Shown in pieces: positions 60,197-64,000 of a DNA stretch of 64,000 nucleotides. Each line of letters opens with the position of its first letter. Position 1 is the stretch's first letter. The translations under genes were made by a program, and so were the position numbers. The notes under the pieces were generated by a model, which was not told the DNA's origin, searched no databases, and saw only the letters and a program-made list of their open reading frames with translations. Source of the stretch: Kribbella italica (GTDB lineage Bacteria > Actinomycetota > Actinomycetes > Propionibacteriales > Kribbellaceae); the NCBI RefSeq assembly GCF_014205135.1, contig NZ_JACHMY010000001.1:8556001-8620000 (forward strand). The letters run 5' to 3'.

Positions 60197-62179
60197 ATGA
60201 CGAACCTGCACCGCCGGACACTGCTCCAAGCAGCGGCCGCCGCCGGAATCACCGGCGCACTCGCTCGCCCGGCCGCCGCCGCGACAACGCGTACAACCAT
60301 CACCGACCTCGGGCCGGCGGTCGTCCAGTTCGCGTTGATGAGCGCGATCGTCGTGGGTGACGTCGTCTACATCGGCACGCGCAACGTCTCGCCCTGTCGC
60401 GTCGTGGCCTACCACGTCCCGACCCGCACGGTGATCGGCCGCGCGGACCTGACGACCGGGTACAGCATCCAGGCACTGGCCGCCGATCCCACCGGCCGCT
60501 ACCTGTACGCCGGAGTCCTGCAGAAGTCCGGCGGCCCCCAGCCGAACCTGCACCGCTGGGACCTCTCCACGCCCGACCAACCGGCCGTCGCGATCGGGCG
60601 GATCGGCGATCGGGACGTACGCGACCTGACAGTAGCGCCGGACGGCGTGGTCTTCGCGGTCGGTGGCGGCAGCTCGACGGCGCCGGCCTTGTGGCAGTTC
60701 GACCCGGCGACCGGTGCCGTGGCGAACCTCGGCGTACCGGACCCCGCGTCAACACTCGCCCGCGCGGTCGCGGCCACGTCGACGACGGTGTTCTTCGGTG
60801 CGGGCAGCACCTTGGGCGGCGGCGGAACGACGAGCCGGGCCAGCCTGTTCGCCTACGACCGCGCCGCCGGGACCTTCGCGAACGTGACCCCACGCGAGAT
60901 GCTCGTCGACTCGAGCATGCGCGACCTCGCGGTCGTCGGCGACCGCCTGGTGGCCGGTACGGCGGGCGGCCCCGCGCCGGCCAAGATCGCGCTGATGGAC
61001 CTCGCGGACCTCTCGAAGTACGCGCTGGCCACGCTCGACGGCGAGATCACCAAGATGTACGCCCCCGATGGCGACGCGGTCTACTACTCCGCCGAGTCGG
61101 GCCTGGAGTCCGTCTCGCTGTCCACCGCCGCCGTGACCGCGGTCCCGTACGACGGCCCGTCGCTCGGCGAGGTCTGGGGTGTCGGCTTCCGCGCCGGCAA
61201 GCTCCTCGTCGTCTCCGGCTACGGCTTCGTCGCCGAGGTCGACCCGGCCACGGGGACGTCCGTCGTCACGGATCTCGTGGCCGCCGGCGCCCAAGCCGAT
61301 CCCCAGACGGTGATGGGCATCGCCGCCGGCTGCGGCTCCGTGTACGTCGGCGGCAACGGCACGATCGCGCGGCACTCGCTGCGCGGTGGCAAACCGCAGT
61401 ACCTGAGAGCGCCCGGCGAGGCGAAGGACGCCGAGGTCGTCAACGGCATCCTCTACACGGGTCAGTACAGCTCGCAGGGCATCTGGAAGTACAACCCCGC
61501 CGACGGCCGTCCGCCGCGCCAGGCCGTTTCCTTCCCCGGCGGCCAGAACCGCCCGCTCGACACCTGCTGGGACCCGGTAGGCCGGCGCCTGCTGGTCGCC
61601 GTACAGTCCGACACCGAAGGCGGCGGAGCCCTCTGGACCTACGATCCGGCGAGGTCGCGCAAGACCGCTTTCGCCAACCCGATCGACGACGTCCAGCTCG
61701 TCCGAGCGGTCGCCACCCGCGACGGCATCGCCTACCTGGGCGGCGACAACGCCCAGGCCACCGGCGCCCGCGGCACGGTCGTCGCCTTCGACCCCACCCG
61801 GGGCCGGGAACTCTGGCGCGTGGAGTCCGGCCGCCCGTACGGCATCGGATCGCTGGCCGTGCACGGCAAGTACCTGTACGGCATGGCGTTGAAGGGCGGC
61901 TTCTTCGTCATCGACCTGACCCGTCGCGAGCTGATCCACACCGCCGACCACCGACCGGTCTGCCCGCAGTGGTCCGCGATGCTCCTCAACCGGGGCCGCA
62001 TCTACGCCGCCTCCGACACCACGTTGATGCGCTTCGACCCCAGGACCTTCGCCATGACGGTGGTGGCCCCGAACCTCAACGGCGCCTGGTACAGCGGCTG
62101 CCACGTCAACCGCGACGAGCAGGGCATCCTCTACACCATGCGCGGCCACAACCTCGTCGCCATCAACGACAAACCCTGA
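60197..62179 (+). CDS. Tat-exported PQQ-like beta-propeller protein
   Basis: 660 residues. The Tat signal HRRTLLQAAAAAGITGAL ends near PAAAA. The mature part is built of repeats such as ALAADPTGRYLYAGV, LTVAPDGVVFAVGG, SVYVGGNGTIARH and IAYLGGDNAQATGARGTVVAFDP, consistent with one or two propellers of the PQQ/YVTN type. No catalytic motif is evident. Control by a sugar-sensing DeoR-LacI hybrid and export suggest glycan binding or lyase activity outside the cell. It ends directly at the stop of the convergent hydrolase gene. Confidence 0.85.
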   Translation: MTNLHRRTLLQAAAAAGITGALARPAAAATTRTTITDLGPAVVQFALMSAIVVGDVVYIGTRNVSPCRVVAYHVPTRTVIGRADLTTGYSIQALAADPTGRYLYAGVLQKSGGPQPNLHRWDLSTPDQPAVAIGRIGDRDVRDLTVAPDGVVFAVGGGSSTAPALWQFDPATGAVANLGVPDPASTLARAVAATSTTVFFGAGSTLGGGGTTSRASLFAYDRAAGTFANVTPREMLVDSSMRDLAVVGDRLVAGTAGGPAPAKIALMDLADLSKYALATLDGEITKMYAPDGDAVYYSAESGLESVSLSTAAVTAVPYDGPSLGEVWGVGFRAGKLLVVSGYGFVAEVDPATGTSVVTDLVAAGAQADPQTVMGIAAGCGSVYVGGNGTIARHSLRGGKPQYLRAPGEAKDAEVVNGILYTGQYSSQGIWKYNPADGRPPRQAVSFPGGQNRPLDTCWDPVGRRLLVAVQSDTEGGGALWTYDPARSRKTAFANPIDDVQLVRAVATRDGIAYLGGDNAQATGARGTVVAFDPTRGRELWRVESGRPYGIGSLAVHGKYLYGMALKGGFFVIDLTRRELIHTADHRPVCPQWSAMLLNRGRIYAASDTTLMRFDPRTFAMTVVAPNLNGAWYSGCHVNRDEQGILYTMRGHNLVAINDKP

Positions 62180-62959
62180 TCAGCCCAGCGTCTGCCGAAC
62201 CACCTCACGCGTCACCGCCAGCACCTCGTCCGGATGCGTGAGGTGAGCCGAGTGCGTCGCCCCGGGCCAGCTCACCAGCTCCGCGCCCAGCGCCTCCGCC
62301 AGCCGCTCATGGCTCCGCCGAATCGCCGAGGTCGCCTTCCGGTCGGCCGTGATCACCACAGCCGGCACCTTCGGCAGGTCGGCCGGGTCGAACCCTTCCG
62401 ACAACGCCCCCAATCCTCGTACTGCCCTTTCCAGCTTCGCGAAATCCAGCTCGGTCGCCCGAAAGGCCTCGGCGCAGTCCGGCCGGAGTTTCGGATCCGC
62501 CGCGGTCTTCTCCAACGATCGCCGCATCAGCCCCGCGAGCCCGTCCCGCACGATCGGCACCCGCCCCAAGAACCCGGTCGCCCGGGCCACCAGTTCCACC
62601 CGGCGGCTCAGCACCGGATCGATCAACGGCGTCGAGTCCACCAGCACCAAACCCGCCACGTCTTCCGGATGATCCCGCGCAAACAGGGTCGCCACCGCAC
62701 CCCCGAGACTCTGCCCCACCACAACCACGGGCCCGAACTGCTGGGTCACCCGATGCAGATCCCTCGCCGCTGTCGTGAGGTTGCCTCCAGCAACAGATGA
62801 CCCGGTCCCCGGCCGGTCGTGCACCACCACTCGGCACCCGGGGTCGTCGAGCAGCCCTTCGACAAGCCCAGGAAAGAACCCCTCCGCGCCCTCGGCTCCA
62901 CCCGGCAGCACCAGAACTACCGGCCCACTCTCGCCGTACACCTCGGGTTCAGTCATCAC
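62180..62959 (-). CDS. Alpha/beta-fold hydrolase
   Basis: 259 residues, cytoplasmic. The nucleophile Ser84 sits in VVGQSLGGAVATL, the acid is probably the Asp in AVVITADRKAT, and the His lies in ATHSAHLTHPDE. HDRPGTGSSV provides the oxyanion loop. The cap region (about 130-195) is short. The substrate is unknown. Its stop directly abuts the convergent propeller gene. Confidence 0.9.
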   Translation of the reverse strand: MMTEPEVYGESGPVVLVLPGGAEGAEGFFPGLVEGLLDDPGCRVVVHDRPGTGSSVAGGNLTTAARDLHRVTQQFGPVVVVGQSLGGAVATLFARDHPEDVAGLVLVDSTPLIDPVLSRRVELVARATGFLGRVPIVRDGLAGLMRRSLEKTAADPKLRPDCAEAFRATELDFAKLERAVRGLGALSEGFDPADLPKVPAVVITADRKATSAIRRSHERLAEALGAELVSWPGATHSAHLTHPDEVLAVTREVVRQTLG

Positions 62960-63010
62960 CCCACGCTAGGCGCCCGCCCTGCCCCGACCAAGCTCATCCT
63001 GCCGGGATCT

Positions 63011-64000
63011 CTAGGGAGTCAGCTGCTCGCACAGCCAGCGGACGGCCATCGGATAGCGGTACTCGATGCCGCCGTGGGTGCCTTCGAAGAGTTCGAAGTG
63101 GAACTGTGGGCCGCCGAGGTCCTGAGCCGCGCGGTGGAAGGCGGTGGCGCCGAGGTCCAGGTGGTACTCGTCTTGTCTCCCGGCATCGATCCAGACCGCG
63201 CGGAGGGATCGCAGCGCGTCGGCGTACTGGGGTTGCCTGAGCATCGCGACCGGGTCCATCGCGAGCCAGCGGTCCCAGACCGCCGGGATCACCTCGCCGA
63301 GGTCGTCGAAGGGGAGCAGGACGGTGCCGTCCGGTTCGGCCGAGTACGCCGAGGCGTAGCCGTAGATCTCCATCAGGTGGAGGTCCTCGTCCGTCGTCCG
63401 GCCCGCGCGCTCCTCGGCGTCGGCGAAGAACTTCGCGTACGAGCCGTCGTACCGGTCGCGCAACTGCTTGGCCCGGACCGGGAACTCGGGCCGGTAGCAG
63501 ACCTCGAACGCCGCATCCCCGGCATGCGTCGCCAGGGCGCCGAAGACATCGGGCCGCAGCAACGGCGTCACCATCGCGGCGTAGCCGCCGCTCGACTTGC
63601 CGGTGATCGCGCGGTGGTCGCGATCGGCGATCGTGCGGTACTTCGCGTCGACCCACGGGACGAGCTCGTCGCACAGGTACGAGTGGTACTGACCGGTGCC
63701 CGGCGAGTCCAGGTACTGCGAGCCGCCGTACTTCGTCCACGCGTCGACGAACACCACGATCGCCGGCGGTACGTCGCCGGCCGCGAACAGCGCGTCCAGC
63801 AACTCGGGGTACGGCTGCCGGAACGGCGTCCGGTTGAACGACATCCCCAGGTGCCCGGTATACCCCAAGGCCACGTAGATGCTCGGGTATCTCTGCTCAC
63901 CCGCGTCGTCGTACCCCGGCGGCAGGTACACGAGCACCGGCCGCACGTGCGGATCGCCGAGCGGATTCCCGCGCAGCAACTCACTCTCGAACGACGACTC
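63011..64000 (-). CDS. Esterase D/enterochelin-esterase-like hydrolase, 5' end cut by the window
   Basis: At least 329 residues; the frame stays open to the right edge with ESSFESELLRGNPLGDPH before the first possible TTG start, so the true start is outside. VLVYLPPGYDDAG is the family's first strand; the nucleophile Ser is in ITGKSSGGYAAM; the Asp in WIDAGRQDEYHLD and the His in EGTHGGIEYRYP complete the triad. Related enzymes are feruloyl or acetyl esterases and siderophore esterases. The nearby glycosidases favour a carbohydrate esterase. Confidence 0.88.
   Translation of the reverse strand, partial: ESSFESELLRGNPLGDPHVRPVLVYLPPGYDDAGEQRYPSIYVALGYTGHLGMSFNRTPFRQPYPELLDALFAAGDVPPAIVVFVDAWTKYGGSQYLDSPGTGQYHSYLCDELVPWVDAKYRTIADRDHRAITGKSSGGYAAMVTPLLRPDVFGALATHAGDAAFEVCYRPEFPVRAKQLRDRYDGSYAKFFADAEERAGRTTDEDLHLMEIYGYASAYSAEPDGTVLLPFDDLGEVIPAVWDRWLAMDPVAMLRQPQYADALRSLRAVWIDAGRQDEYHLDLGATAFHRAAQDLGGPQFHFELFEGTHGGIEYRYPMAVRWLCEQLTP

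Noticed and set aside
1..64000. CRISPR arrays, tRNA or rRNA genes, transposases, integrases, prophage genes
   Set aside because: I saw no regularly spaced repeats, cloverleaf sequences or recombinase/phage protein motifs. The palindromic elements are the only mobile-element candidates.

Overview
The window is very GC-rich, densely coded DNA with a strong preference for G or C at third codon positions. It uses GTG and ATG starts, many 4-base ATGA overlaps, Tat-type lipoproteins and LacI/ROK/SARP regulators. It also carries the actinobacterial block pncB - clpS - DUF2017 - mec - cysO - cysM ... murI - MBL hydrolase ... rph - rdgB. This points to a soil actinomycete. A carbohydrate-rich Propionibacteriales genome such as Kribbella is my best guess, but the genus is inference.

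Layout. (1) 1-12,080 is a plant-oligosaccharide locus: a GH31 alpha-xylosidase-like enzyme (cut by the left edge), a modular GH3 beta-glycosidase, a ROK repressor, a binding protein with two permeases and no ATPase, a GH42 beta-galactosidase and a LacI repressor. Perfect palindromes with core TCGAAGCGCTTCGA lie before the lacI gene (one) and before the GH3 gene (two, centres 50 bp apart), so one regulon is likely. The enzyme set fits xyloglucan oligosaccharides. (2) 12,189-17,565 is a housekeeping block: NAD salvage, the ClpS adaptor, and the CysO-dependent cysteine pathway (mec, cysO, cysM). (3) 17,562-34,238 is an accessory island between cysM and murI: a complete Opp-type ABC transporter, three Gfo/Idh/MocA oxidoreductases, two DegT-type aminotransferases, a deacetylase-like protein, a regulator, an epimerase and a DapA-like aldolase. 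It looks like an uptake and catabolic system for an amino sugar, aminocyclitol or similar compound. It is the best candidate here for an undescribed pathway. (4) 34,254-42,950 holds a short UvrA-like protein, a small zinc-ribbon membrane protein, then murI, an MBL phosphodiesterase-like gene, an oxidoreductase, an SGNH hydrolase, rph and rdgB. (5) 42,930-51,154 holds single genes: GNAT, a divergent LysE/LysR pair, a secreted propeller, fprA behind an iron box, a lytic-transglycosylase-like lipoprotein, an acyltransferase-like protein, an XRE-cupin regulator, a methyltransferase and a DinB protein. (6) 51,281-64,000 is a second carbohydrate region: a secreted GH27 alpha-galactosidase with accessory modules, a GH106-like alpha-L-rhamnosidase, a SARP regulator fused to a LysR-type effector domain, a siderophore-binding-like protein without signal peptide, a DeoR-LacI hybrid regulator divergent from a Tat-exported propeller protein, and two alpha/beta hydrolases (the last cut by the right edge).

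Non-coding structure includes several perfect terminator hairpins between convergent genes, one of them inside the end of the last opp gene. There are also two intergenic palindromic elements (14,593-14,772 and 47,554-47,648) and strong operator palindromes. I saw no rRNA, tRNA, CRISPR array, transposase or prophage gene.
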